From assembly GCA_030549175.1 (NCBI GenBank), contig JAUKUA010000001.1, positions 7,750,001 to 7,814,000 on the forward strand: DNA of 64,000 bases, read 5' to 3'. The notes beneath the pieces are model-generated. The model did no database searches. It was not told the origin of the DNA and was given only the letters and a program-made list of their open reading frames with translations. This document shows, one piece after another, positions 1 through 9,919 of this stretch. Position numbers and translations under genes: made by a program. How positions within the stretch are numbered: position 1 is the first letter of the stretch; each line of letters starts with the position of its first letter. Source of the stretch: Lasiosphaeris hirsuta (taxonomy: Eukaryota; Ascomycota; Sordariomycetes; Sordariales; Lasiosphaeriaceae).

Positions 1-158
1 AGAGAAACTAACGTGCTGCTGGCGGTCGCGGTGAGAAAGGTCTCCATCATATCCCAGTCCGCAAGTTTAAGCTGGCCGAGGATGACTGATGGCTGGTGGA
101 CGCCCGAAGCAGTGAGGGCTGCGCCAAAGGCTATGCCCGAAAGAAGGGTGGTTGTCAT
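1..158 (-). CDS. YeeE/YedE-family sulfur transporter, N-terminal part (runs off left edge)
   Basis: Reading leftwards from an ATG at 158-156 there are 52 open codons up to the window edge. The protein starts MTTTLLSGIAFGAALTASGV and continues with a Gln-Pro-Ser-Val-Ile stretch. This small-residue-rich first membrane helix, with a Gly-Ala-x-x-x-Ala-Ser-Gly pattern, is what fungal YeeE/YedE (DUF395) membrane proteins look like; that family imports reduced sulfur compounds such as thiosulfate in bacteria. Only the first membrane segment is visible, so the family call rests on resemblance rather than a full domain. The gene is divergent from the persulfide-dioxygenase-like gene at 658, with about 500 bp between the start codons. 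This supports a sulfur role, because the two families are often neighbours in bacteria. Alternative: another multi-pass membrane protein. Confidence 0.68.
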   Translation of the reverse strand, partial: MTTTLLSGIAFGAALTASGVHQPSVILGQLKLADWDMMETFLTATASSTLVS

Positions 159-657
159 GTTGACTAGGTATCCCAAGATATGCTGAGATTAATGATGGGT
201 TTGGAAATCCGGAAAGTTTGCTGAATGTAGGCAGGTACTTTTTTTATTTTTAAAGGAGGCAACATGTAGCTAGGTAGGTACCATGACCTAATAAACATTG
301 ACAACCCGTGCTTGCCGTGTTCCGGCGATTAACGCAACACATCAGGGCTTCGTCACGAGTTTCCATCCCGTTGAGGTCCCCGTGCAGCGGGGGACTTACA
401 AATCGAGTCGCCGAACAAAGGCAACTCGCCACCGGGAACCTGGTCTGATCCGACCGGAGCGCTCGCCGAGAGTCGCGTGATTGTGGGGGAATTGAATCGG
501 CGAATTCCCATTTTGGGGATCATCACGCCACAACTGGAAACCAGGACCGTCAGTCAAGATAACACAGACTTTTAAATCGATTCCACAAAGAACCCCCCCG
601 AAGCATTTCCCCCAACTTACCACAACCATTATCTTTGCACGAATCTATTCTACCACC
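159..657. promoter_or_regulatory. shared divergent promoter of sulfur transporter and ETHE1-like gene
   Basis: This 499-bp non-coding stretch separates two start codons that point away from each other (158 leftwards, 658 rightwards). It should hold both 5' UTRs and both promoters. The right side ends in a pyrimidine-rich leader and an ACCATGG start context. No specific transcription-factor site is claimed. Confidence 0.55.
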
Positions 658-1599
658 ATGGTTGTGTCACAGCCGCCCAACGTCGAAAGCATTTTCGAGC
701 CCAACACGGGCACTTGGCAGTATATAGTCTCGGACGCGGTGACCAACGACGCCGTCGTCATCGACAGCGTGCTCGACTACGAAGCGTCGACCAACGCCAT
801 TGGCAATGCCAACGCCGAGCGCCTCCTGACCCTAATCAAGGAGCGTGGCTATAATATCGTCGCCATCCTCGAGACGCACGCGCACGCCGACCACCTCACG
901 GCGGCGCGCTACCTCCAGCAGAGGCTCCTCCGCCGCGGCAAGCCTTCCCCTCCGATCTGCATCGGCAAGCGCATCGCCCAGGTGCAGCACACCTTTGCCA
1001 TCAAGTACGGCGTGCCTGAGGCCGAGTACGCCGGCGCGTTCGACCGCCTGCTCGACGACGACGACGACATCCGCATCGGCCGCCTGCACTGCAAGGTGCT
1101 GCACCTCCCCGGCCACACGCCCGACCACATCGGCTACGTGATCGGCCACAACGTCTTCGTTGGCGACTCGCTTTTCCTGCCCGACGTCGGTTCGGCGCGC
1201 TGCGACTTCCCCGGCGGCGACGCGCGCACCCTGTTCAGGTCCGTGACCGAGAAGCTGTACGCGCTCCCGGATCACTACCGCATCTTTGTCGGGCACGACT
1301 ATCCACCCGGGGTGAACGTGAAGGGGGACAGAACGGAACCGCGGGCGTTCGCCACCGTTGCGGAGCAGCGGCGCGATAACAAGCATATCCGGGGCGGGGT
1401 GAACGAGAGCGAGTTTATCGCCTGGCGGACGGAGCGCGACGCAACGCTGGCGGAGCCGAGGCTGATGCACCAGTCGCTCCAGTTCAACATCCGCGGCGGC
1501 AGGCTGCCCGAAGCCAGTGAACATGGCCATCGGTTTTTGCACCTGCCATTGAAGGTGTCCGATGAGGTGTGGGACTGGGGCTTTGCGCCTCAGGGATAG
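658..1599 (+). CDS. ETHE1-like persulfide dioxygenase (metallo-beta-lactamase fold)
   Basis: Single-exon 313-aa protein starting at an ATG in a good ACCATGG context. It has the metallo-beta-lactamase signature THAHADHL at residues 73-80, a second metal His in PGHTPDH (H153), the bridging Asp in VGDSLF (D170) and a late His in VGHDY (H213). The GSARCDFPGG stretch at 178-187 resembles the GxGRxDF substrate-site motif of ETHE1-type enzymes, which use iron and O2 to oxidise glutathione persulfide to sulfite. ETHE1 proteins are about 250 aa. The extra C-terminal 60 residues resemble the bacterial Blh-type relatives. The neighbour is a divergent YeeE/YedE gene, which fits sulfide/persulfide detoxification. 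There is no clear mitochondrial presequence. Other MBL hydrolases, such as glyoxalase II, are less likely because of the DFPGG motif. Confidence 0.85.
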   Translation: MVVSQPPNVESIFEPNTGTWQYIVSDAVTNDAVVIDSVLDYEASTNAIGNANAERLLTLIKERGYNIVAILETHAHADHLTAARYLQQRLLRRGKPSPPICIGKRIAQVQHTFAIKYGVPEAEYAGAFDRLLDDDDDIRIGRLHCKVLHLPGHTPDHIGYVIGHNVFVGDSLFLPDVGSARCDFPGGDARTLFRSVTEKLYALPDHYRIFVGHDYPPGVNVKGDRTEPRAFATVAEQRRDNKHIRGGVNESEFIAWRTERDATLAEPRLMHQSLQFNIRGGRLPEASEHGHRFLHLPLKVSDEVWDWGFAPQG

Positions 1600-1867
1600 A
1601 ATGTCTTTGTAACACCGTAGTGGATGTCTGTGGAATACAAGATCTGGCACAAAACGCAAATCCAAACTTGGACCGCAAAGCATGTGAAAATCACTCCCAA
1701 GGGTGAGTAGAATTGTTCTGGAGCGAGAAGACGGGATCATCAAGGTCGAAGATCCTTGTTCAGATCCTTGTTCAGATCTGGGGCTTGGAAACACCTGGGC
1801 GATGACAGGAGCTGTCCACGACCTGATGACATGATGGCTGGCTTGTGCAACCGAGTTCTCTTATTAA

Positions 1868-2130
1868 CGTCCCATGTCAAACAGCTACGAGATGCTATCG
1901 ATTCCATGGAAGCTCGTGGCATCATCGACCCACGATCCAGCGCTGAAACATTTCTACTTCAATATGTGGCGCGGTATTGGTCGCGCCACATCCGCGCGGC
2001 CGGGGAGGAATCGTGTTTCGAATGCACCTTTGCGCATCATCCATCGAGCCGGTCTCGCAAAGTCTCTTCGCCGGGGGATCAGCAGGGGACTAAGACGGAA
2101 GACCGGCAACTATCATCCGCACCCCTGGAT
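1868..2130 (+). pseudogene. possible relic of the segment before ankyrin repeats in a NACHT-ankyrin gene
   Basis: One frame here reads a helical segment ending in LLQYVARYWSRHIRAAGEE. This resembles the LLxYAAxYWxxHxR segment found between the winged helix and the ankyrin repeats of fungal NACHT-ankyrin proteins. No NACHT domain, start codon or clean splice sites can be seen, and the frame soon becomes low in structure. An ankyrin frame lies 300 bp downstream, so a decayed joint gene is possible. The rest of 1600-2283 shows nothing I can name. Weak call. Confidence 0.25.
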
Positions 2131-2283
2131 CATAAAAGGCGGCACAAACATGAATCTTCTTGCCGGAATGGATTTGCCCCTGCCAGATGGAAATAGCCAT
2201 TTTGGGTGGCGAAGCCGTTCAGCTAGTAAGGCTCAGCCACTACGCCAGCGAGGCTCGGTCCCAAGCTGAATACTCCGGAAGAG

Positions 2284-2360
2284 TCTATAAAGAAGACGGT
2301 TCTGGCCAGAGTGCCAGAACCAAAGAGGGCAATACAATCAAGCAATTGCTACCCCCATCA
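2284..2360 (+). repeat. 3' end fragment of an LTR, same family as 3291-3687
   Basis: The last 75 bp of the LTR at 3291-3687 recur here: a hairpin (GGTTCTGGC...GCCAGAACC here, GGTCTCTGG...CCGGAGACC there) followed by a near-identical tail containing GCAATACAATCA and ending CCCCATCA. The similarity is direct and in the same orientation. Confidence 0.6.
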
Positions 2361-2405
2361 ATTCTACTGATTCCAAACGTGCAGTGTTTCTGACAGCCCC
2401 TATCC

Positions 2406-3107
2406 TTGTCCCACGTCGCTGACCAACACATTCACATAAATGGGACAACCGATTTCAATGCCATCGACAGGTTTGGAAATACACCATTACTTTGGCCGGT
2501 TCAACTGCAGAGGCCCGATGCCACGATGAATCTAATCAAAGACTCGCGCGTCAACATCACGAAGGCCAACAAGGATGGCAGAACGGTCCTGCACTACGCG
2601 GCGGAGCTCGGGTGGTACGATGTCATCAGAGACGTTCTCGTTAGAGAAAAGTCCATTGCCGACAAGCCCGACGCCTCGAAAACCACGCCCCTGTTTCTCG
2701 CCTCGGCGGGGGGCCGTGAAGAATGTGTCTATATCCTGCTCGGACACGGCGCGGCGACTAATCGATCTTATGGGAAAGGCAATCTACCCTTCATTGCCGC
2801 AGCGGTACTCGGGGGGATCACTCGAGTCGTCCATTTGCTGCATTCCAAACCAGAGACCAATGTCGATGCTCAGGACCCTGAAGGCATGACGGCTCTGCAT
2901 TTTGCGTGCGATACCGGAAACGATGCTATGGTTAAAATGCTCGTGGAGGAAGGTAAAGCCGACATTCATCTGAAGTCGAACTCAAAACGGAGCCCGCTCT
3001 CCTATGCATCTAAATCCGGGGCAGCAACGGTGGTCCAATTCCTCCGCAGTCGGCTCGAACTGTGGTCCACCAAATTGCCCTTCCACATGTTGCCTCCGGA
3101 GTCGTGA
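2406..3107 (+). pseudogene. ankyrin-repeat protein fragment lacking a recognisable 5' part
   Basis: An open frame of about 230 codons contains five to six ankyrin repeats. The clearest are DGRTVLHYAAELGWYDVIRD, KTTPLFLASAGGREECVYIL and EGMTALHFACDTGNDAMVKM. The frame opens without an ATG at its left end; the first in-frame ATG (2525) falls inside the first repeat, so the real start is missing or spliced from upstream. The left border lies 45 bp after an LTR end fragment, and an LTR of the same family follows 180 bp downstream. A truncated NACHT-ankyrin gene captured or split by a retroelement would explain this. It could also be an expressed exon whose first exon I cannot find. No partner function can be inferred beyond protein binding. 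Confidence 0.6.
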
Positions 3108-3290
3108 GACCAAATACGAGCGTATATTACGTCTTGGCCTAACCCAAGGTGGGGCAGGCACGTAAGGAAAAAGAACACAGGTCATGTAAGTGGACTAGGG
3201 CCTCTGAGTCTTGGTCGCCCTGTGGATAGAGGCCAGTAGTAGAACAGAGGCCCAGGGCCTCTATCACTGTGCCCTCTGTGGGATAGGGAG

Positions 3291-3687
3291 TGTCACACTG
3301 CTGACGCGTATCGCGATAGCAGCTGACACCGGCTAACCAGCCGGAAGCCGGTATCGGCCGGCGTTAACCAGTAATCTCCATGCCAAGCTAGCCACACGAC
3401 AAGTTGACTGGATTAACAGAGACTGGAATACCAATAGGAACTAGGGGCCCCAACGGTAAGCCTAGTAGCTAGCCATATGGCCAGCGAATGCCTGAACACG
3501 GAGGTATCTGGGGACATCCTTATATCTTGTACCTAGTGCATAAGAAGGCTGGGCCTTACCCAGCCCTCGAGTTCTGTCTTCTTTCTTTCTTCATGCCTTT
3601 ACAACATGCAACTATAAGGCTAAGGTCTCTGGCAGAGCCGGAGACCACAAAACAAGCAATACAATCACACAATTGCAACCCCCATCA
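3291..3687 (+). repeat. LTR-like element, 397 bp, TGTCACACTG...CCCCATCA
   Basis: The stretch begins TG and ends CA as LTRs do. It carries GC-rich inverted repeats near the start (CCGGCTAACCAGCCGG and GCCGGTATCGGCCGGC), a TATATC element near 3520 and a hairpin near 3625-3650. Its start decamer recurs at 28956 and 39100, and inverted at 33841. Its last 75 bp recur at 2284-2360. I find no convincing target-site duplication. Confidence 0.55.
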
Positions 3688-4418
3688 AAAGTTCAACTTC
3701 CGATAGGAGCTAATGGCGGGCCGACTGCGGGATAATGGCGGGCTAACAGCGGGCCAATATCGGGCGGTCTTTTCAATATGTGCAACTTGCGGACCACAGG
3801 GTGCTGGGAGCCTAGCCGGGGCGCACTAACTAGTCAGCCCTGCCACTTTATGCAATCTTGCGACATTACGCAGGCAACCCCCAATCCGCCACAGTAACAT
3901 CTTAGTTGCAAGTTTCTACAATTGAGATTACTAGCGAATCTAACTGTCCCAGGGTGAAAGAGACCCCGACGTTAAATTAAAGATCCCAAGCTTGCTGAGC
4001 GGCAGCGAGGAAGCCCGAGAAACAGACGTGTCCGTTGCCTTGGAGTCGAAGACTCCTACTACCCCGCGGACCCCAAGAGCCCTCAAGGACACCGAAGGCT
4101 CCGAAGAAGCGACCGTTAAAGACAATACCCGGGCCTGGCACTTAAAAAAAAGAATTTTCTTCATATAGCGAAACTGACGATAGGAGAGGTTGTGATCTAC
4201 ACTTTAGCGTAAATGGCCACAACTGCAAAATTCAGATCCCTCCTTTCCGACAACCAACTCTCTCGCCTGTTTGATAGCTGGCAGCCCACCAGGCAGTACC
4301 GAGCCCCTCTTCATCCACCCCAAGTTCCTCCAAACCAGTAAGGCCCGTAGGCCTTGGCCACACTGACAACGTGCCCAAACTACACCAGACTCTCAGTAAG
4401 CAAGGCACAGCGCCCCTG
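3688..4418. other. intergenic, no supported gene
   Basis: No supported gene was found between the LTR and the stop codon of the siderophore transporter. A 76-codon open stretch at 3936-4166 (plus) is rich in Glu, Thr and Pro but has no ATG and no recognisable domain; it could be gag-like debris. The last 200 bp probably hold the 3' UTR of the transporter on the minus strand. Confidence 0.5.
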
Positions 4419-6567
4419 TTATTTCTTCTCTTGGGTGTCTTTAAGGTGCTCCAGGGCGATTACGTGGCCGGTCATAGTCACATTACCACTTGACGTAAAA
4501 AAAAAAAAGCTCAGCTTCGATTCATGACATTGGTCAAGGGCTGTATGGTGAGGTGTGGGGTGTGCACTTACTCCAGAAGAAGGTTAGGCAAAAAGCAGCA
4601 CATCAGGATAGCTACGACAGATGTACCCACTCCGACATAGTTGAAGCTCTTGGTGACCTCTGTGTACTGTAGAGGAGGTCTCGTTAGCCGTGGCTAGCAG
4701 GTAGGATTGATCGGAAAGGAATGTCGCGACTCACGGCGAGGCTAATGGCGTCCCTTTGTATCGTCCCCCAGGCCGGCACACCCTTCGTGATTGAGTTGTA
4801 CAGGTTTTCCACCATCTGCTGTGTCGCATTTTCTCCGAGATAGTGCCACAGCGCGGGCCGCATGGTGTTGGTATATATGCCTCCCGCAATCGCGAAGCCC
4901 ACGCTCTTGCCAAGGAATGCCACGGACAGGGTGAGCGAGAGGACCTGGGCAATCTGTTCACGCGGCACAACAGTTTGCGGGGGCACCAGCAGGGACGCGT
5001 GTATGATGCCACTTCCGATACCCTGGATCACCTGTTGGATGAACAGCTCTGCAATGCTGTTTTGGTGGCCCCGTAGTCGGAACATGAGACCGTAGCCAAT
5101 CAGCCGGATCACAGCACCGCCGGCTGTGAGCCACTTGTAGCGGCCAGTGAGGAGCATGATCCAGCCGGCGAGGATGCCGGCGAGACATTGCACTGCGCTG
5201 TTGGTAAACCTGGACAAGGAGCCATCAATCAGTGTCTCTCTCGTTTGGCGTGAAGAGTATGTATGGTTTTGAGCACGCATGTACTCACGAGAAATAAGTT
5301 GCGTCCCGAGGGGACATGTTGTAGCTGATGGTGCCCCAGGCGTATATGTACGTGTGAGTGGCAGTGTGGCCAAGGTCATCGACCGCCATCAGGAGCATGG
5401 ACAAAACAATGGTCGGATTCTTGAGGTAGGAGGCGGGTAGCAAGGGGTTGGCAGCCACGAACTTCTCGTAAGCCGGTAGCCCTAGCAAGACCAACAAGCC
5501 CACGACAACGAGGGCGGGGACCCACGGCGTCCGCCAGCCGTTGGGGAGGGATCCAGCAATGGTCATGGGGAGGAGCATCAAGCTGAACCCGGCTGCAAAC
5601 AGAGCTATGCCGCCCATATCGACGCCGGAGCAGAAGCTCTGGATGGTCGTCTTGCTGGAAGAGACGAAGCCGAGCCGCTTCGCCCTCTTTTGGTAGTGAA
5701 TCAGAGTCCCGATGAGGAGGCAAGACCCAAGAGGCATGGCGATCGCAAACAGCCCAACACCCCACCGCCAACCAGTTCCCCGGACAAAGCTGTCGACGAT
5801 GAATCCCGACACCCACGGCGTGGCGAGAAAGGGCAAGTACGAGAGTCCAATGGCGAGCCTGCAAGCGAGGTCAGCGTTGGAGTGGTGTCAGCGCTCTATT
5901 GGGGTTCTGCGTGCGGCTTGCTTACCCTCTCTGCCGCGGGCTGGTGATATCGGATATGATGACGGTCGTCATGACGTTGGTGCCAGACTGCCCAATCTTT
6001 GACAGCACCTTGCCAACAAAGTATACGGGCGCCCCGGTGGCCGTCGACATGAGAGCATACGGAATGATATAAAAGACGATGGCGATGGCTAGAGTATAGC
6101 CTCGGCCAATGACATCGGAGAGCTTGGCGAGCGGGAGCTTCACCACAGCAAAGACAATAAGGCCAGCTGCGTAGAGCGAACCAAGTGCCGACAGAGCGCC
6201 AAATTCAGACAAGGAGTAGTTGTTGAAGGTGTTTACCGTCGTGTTGTCTAACTCGCTGTGAGAGATTAGCCCCCATGGTCATTGGGTTTTTTTTTTGGGG
6301 GGGGTATTTTTTTTTTTTTTTTTTTTTTTTTTCGAGGTTTCACGGGACAGACGCGGCGGTAGTGTCTTACAAGGCGACCATCAGTAGGGCCAGGCTATCC
6401 AGAGACGTAAAAGAGTCAGCCCATCAGCCCGCGGTTCTTGGGCCTCTCTGTTCATCAAGGTCTTACCCAACGATGGCGACATAGCGCCCCCTTTTGCCCC
6501 AAGCTTGCTGTGAGGCATCCATGAGAGAGACGCCTCTACGGCCCGTATCCGTATTATCTCCGTCCAT
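4419..6567 (-). CDS. siderophore-iron MFS transporter (ARN/SIT/Mir family), 7 exons
   Basis: Spliced from 6567-6467, 6394-6371, 6255-5926, 5858-5289, 5209-4735, 4666-4572 and 4488-4419, giving 554 aa; all six introns are GT-AG and every phase matches. Exon 1 ends with the WGKRGRYVAIV motif that precedes the first helix. Exon 2 is only 24 nt. Exon 3 opens with ELDNTTVNTFNNYSLSEFG, a hallmark of fungal siderophore transporters. Later come LPNGWRTPW, the FIQQVIQGIGSG helix, and the QTVVPREQIAQVLSL and ENLYNSITKGVPAWGT segments of the large last extracellular loop. These 14-helix proton symporters import Fe(III)-siderophores. The length is slightly below the usual 580-620 aa. Intron 2 contains a long T run. 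The last exon follows an unusual AAG acceptor, so the C-terminal 23 residues are less certain. Confidence 0.85.
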
Positions 6568-7693
6568 GGCCGTCTGGGGAATCGTCGGTGTGCTAGCGTA
6601 CGGGTAAGAAGGAGAAGAGTCAGTCTGAGATGGCGACTTGAGCCTCGACCAAGACTCGACACTGGGAGGCTATCCCCCCCGTCTTTAATACGCCGAGAAG
6701 CGGTTTCCATGTTCGGTGCAGAGAGGGCTACATCGTACTTTCACCGCCGGCCTTCTCGTTCAAGCCTACACCGAGCGCAGGCTAATCCGCCACGCTTCGA
6801 CGCCCCAGCATTGGAAAAGGGTGTGCTCGCTGACCGCTTTACCTCGGTGGGAGAGTGAGGCTGGACTTGCCGACTTCCTCAACGATTCATGGCGGTTGGT
6901 GAAGCACCCATCATGAAAAGTCTTATCCCACAGCGTTCGGCATATCCCGGTAGAGCCGTCCAATGAGGCTCATTTACCGGCGAGGGCACAACCTGACCCC
7001 ACCATCCATGCAAATGCCCAATTGACAGCATGGTGGCTTTTTCCCGTTCTAGATGACGGGGAGTGTGATGTGGCTTGTGTGGCACCCTTTTTGGATGCTC
7101 TTATGCAGCCTCAATGACTAATTAGAGGTCCTTCTTCGGTGATACAAACCGTGCATCAAGTGACAAGACCCAAGTGCGCAGCCACCTTTAGTGGGTGCGC
7201 TAACTCTGGGGCCTGCAAGGCAGCGCCACCGTTTTACACTGGGAACCACCACGGAATAGACCGCTCTTCTAGCCTTACACGCACGCCCGGTCAACGTGGC
7301 AGTCAAAAAGACGGCTGGGGTAACGGTGCTGCAGACGTCCGAAACTAACTACTGCGTACCCCAGTGTGTCACCCAAAGACCGCCCATTTTTCCCCGCTGG
7401 GATTGGAAGATTTTGCTTCCTCTTAGGGTGCGCATAGCTGGTGGTACGTGCCCCCCACGTCGGTGGGTTTGGCGCCAAACGCGCAGAGAAATAACGACGG
7501 GGCAGCTTCTGTTGCACTGTTGCATCCATCACCCCATCAACCCGTCACCCATGCATGACCCATCACCCATCATCAATCATATCATCAATCACCCCATCAC
7601 CCCTTCCCCCCCCCCATCACCCACCCCATCCATCACCTACCTTCTTTGGGCCTCGCTGTTCTTCCACAACCCAGAGCCGCTCTGTCGCCCACG
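6568..7693. promoter_or_regulatory. divergent intergenic region between siderophore transporter and hydrolase, with CATC-rich tract
   Basis: About 1.1 kb between two divergent start codons. Short open frames on both strands show no family resemblance. From about 7515 to 7640 the plus strand is a degenerate CATCACCC-type repeat, probably the pyrimidine-rich leader of the hydrolase gene. No GATA cluster was checked exhaustively. The occasional GATA core is expected by chance. Confidence 0.45.
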
Positions 7694-9622
7694 ATGGAGA
7701 AGCTTGCCTGCCGGCCTGCATCGCCGCATCTTCTCCGGTTGGTGGCGTGCACTGCGCGCGCCACCAGCGCCATTGTTTTTTTCGTCGGGCTGCTCGCTGC
7801 TTGGCATCTCTTCTCCATGAGGCTCTTCGCTACCCCGCTCGAACGGTCTGGCCCAACTGAGTGTGCCTCGCCCTATGGGCAGTTTCCACTGCCCGACGAC
7901 CCTTTCCAGTTTATCCCCTGCACGGCGGCGTCTGTCCTCCCACCCCTCAATGACGGCGACCCGAGGCGAACGTGGTCCTCACTCTTTGATCCGAACCCGG
8001 ACCACTGGCGCTGGGGAGCCGCCCCATCGAATCCCGACCCCCCAAGAAGTCGTCTGGATGACGACCGCTACGCCCGACGAGGCATCTACTTGTGTGGCTA
8101 TCTGGATCTGCCGCTCGACCACCTCTCCGACTCGGACCCACGCATTGTGCGTATCGCCGTCGCCAAATTCCAGGTGTCGGGTCTCGCTCGGGCCGACTCT
8201 CGGCTCCCCCCCCACCCCCACCCCTACTACCCCCACCGCCGCTCCGTCCCGGCGGGCACCAAAAGCGAACGTACTATTGTCGTTGAGCCTGGTGGTCCGG
8301 GGGCTAGCGGCACCTCCTACGTGTGGTCTGCCGCCGAAAAAATCACCGAACGCTTTAGCAATGGTCGGTTCGACGTCCTTGGTTGGGATCCTCGCGGTGT
8401 GAACCGTTCTCTGCCTTTGGCGGCGTGCTTCCCACACAACGTGGACCGCGACCGATGGTCCTTGCTGGCTGGGCGCTATCGGGAAGAGTCGAACCAGACA
8501 CAGCAGCTCGGCGTTACCGACGCCATGAACAATGCCACATTTTATGCTTGCCAGCAGCGCCTCGGCGATCTTGGCCGCTTCGTCAGCACCGCCTCGGTCG
8601 CACGCGACCTAGAAGAGATCCGCAAGGCATTGGCCGAGGAAGAGTTAACTGGCTACTTTATCAGCTACGGCACCGGAATCGGCCAGACGTATGCCAACAT
8701 GTTTCCTAATCGTGTCGGTCGCATGATTCTCGATGGCTGCCAATATGTCAAGGATCAGCGCCGGCTCGCTGGCTTTGGCTTTACCTCGCTGGACAATGTG
8801 ACGGACGCCTGGCGTGATGGTTTCCTCGGCGAGTGTGCCAAGGCAGGCTCAGAGCACTGTGCGCTGGCGAGGCCATCCGAGACCGCCGGAGAGCTCGAGG
8901 CCCGGATGAGCAGACTTTTCGCGTCCATCCTTGCACGGCCGGCCTTGGGCTACACCGAGGAAAGCGGCCCATCCCTCATCACGTACTCTAACCTGCTCCC
9001 CATCATCTACGGCTCTCTGTACAACCCGGAGCATTGGCCGTCCACGGCCCGGATGCTTTCGGAGCTGGAGGTGGGCAACTCCACACTTGCCGCCCTCGCC
9101 GTTGGTAAGAGGTGGGAGTTCACGCCGTCGCTGCCGTGCTCCCCAGAGAAGCTTTCTAGCGATGAAGTCCTCCCCTTGGTCGTCTGTGCCGATTCCTACG
9201 ATGACCCTTGGCCCCAAGGAGGACTAGAATGGTGGGGCCAACTCTGGGCGAACATGACGAGCCGAAGCTGGATATCCGGCAACTCCCGATTCCTCAACGT
9301 CTTTGCCTGCCGCCACTTTACCGAATATTGGCCTCGTGTCTCCGAAGTGTATCGCGGCGATCTCAATCACACCTTGAGCAACCCCGTCCTCCTTATCGCA
9401 ACCACGCACGATCCCGCAACGCCGCTGCGGAATGGGAGGAGGCTGCTGGAGGACATGGGGCCGAATGCAAGGCTGGTTGTCCATCACGGATACGGTCACA
9501 CATCAAGGTTTCACCGCTCGAGTTGCACAGATTCTATTGGGAAAACCTTGATCATGAATGGAACTCTTCCCGCCGAGCGGGAATCGAGCTGCTTTGCTAG
9601 AAAGAACCCCTACTGGATCTAA
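7694..9622 (+). CDS. membrane-anchored alpha/beta hydrolase, TAP/tripeptidyl-peptidase type
   Basis: Single exon, 642 aa from the ATG at 7694; the open frame extends 16 codons upstream but without an ATG. Residues about 17-40 form one hydrophobic helix, suggesting a type II membrane anchor with the enzyme outside or in the secretory lumen. The oxyanion motif GGPGASG is at 200-206, followed by DVLGWDPRGVNRS. The nucleophile elbow reads YFISYGTGIG with Ser324, and the C-terminal TAP-like domain supplies Asp573 (HDPATP) and His602 (GYGHTS). In this family (bacterial SlpD/E, fungal prolyl/tripeptidyl aminopeptidase-like enzymes) the serine hydrolase removes N-terminal peptides. Oddity: the first Gly of the usual GxSxG elbow is Phe. 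A His/Pro-rich insert sits at 173-182. The substrate is not predictable. Confidence 0.82.
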   Translation: MEKLACRPASPHLLRLVACTARATSAIVFFVGLLAAWHLFSMRLFATPLERSGPTECASPYGQFPLPDDPFQFIPCTAASVLPPLNDGDPRRTWSSLFDPNPDHWRWGAAPSNPDPPRSRLDDDRYARRGIYLCGYLDLPLDHLSDSDPRIVRIAVAKFQVSGLARADSRLPPHPHPYYPHRRSVPAGTKSERTIVVEPGGPGASGTSYVWSAAEKITERFSNGRFDVLGWDPRGVNRSLPLAACFPHNVDRDRWSLLAGRYREESNQTQQLGVTDAMNNATFYACQQRLGDLGRFVSTASVARDLEEIRKALAEEELTGYFISYGTGIGQTYANMFPNRVGRMILDGCQYVKDQRRLAGFGFTSLDNVTDAWRDGFLGECAKAGSEHCALARPSETAGELEARMSRLFASILARPALGYTEESGPSLITYSNLLPIIYGSLYNPEHWPSTARMLSELEVGNSTLAALAVGKRWEFTPSLPCSPEKLSSDEVLPLVVCADSYDDPWPQGGLEWWGQLWANMTSRSWISGNSRFLNVFACRHFTEYWPRVSEVYRGDLNHTLSNPVLLIATTHDPATPLRNGRRLLEDMGPNARLVVHHGYGHTSRFHRSSCTDSIGKTLIMNGTLPAERESSCFARKNPYWI

Positions 9623-9919
9623 TAAATGCGCACAGATACAAGAAATGGAAGCTCGGCAGCGAAAAGCTGTCTGACATGGTTACTTGCAGTGACTCTCAAT
9701 TCTCACTCCTTCGAGACCCTAGTGGGAGCAGTAGGCCAAAAGGCCGCCCTGCACGGTATCGTGCTTGGCCTCCTGGCTGGCTTTGTCTGCTTTTCCGCTG
9801 TTAGATCGGTTGGGGAACCCCATCGGATGGGGCCGCGGTCGCATCCCGGCTACCAATGTAGCGGACGACCCCAGAAAAGTTATTCCCAACGGCCGTAACT
9901 ACAAAGGCGTGTCAGATCT

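Noticed and set aside
832..1794. Minus-strand 320-codon frame opposite the ETHE1-like gene
   Set aside because: Mirror frame of GC-rich coding DNA. The plus strand has complete metal-site motifs.
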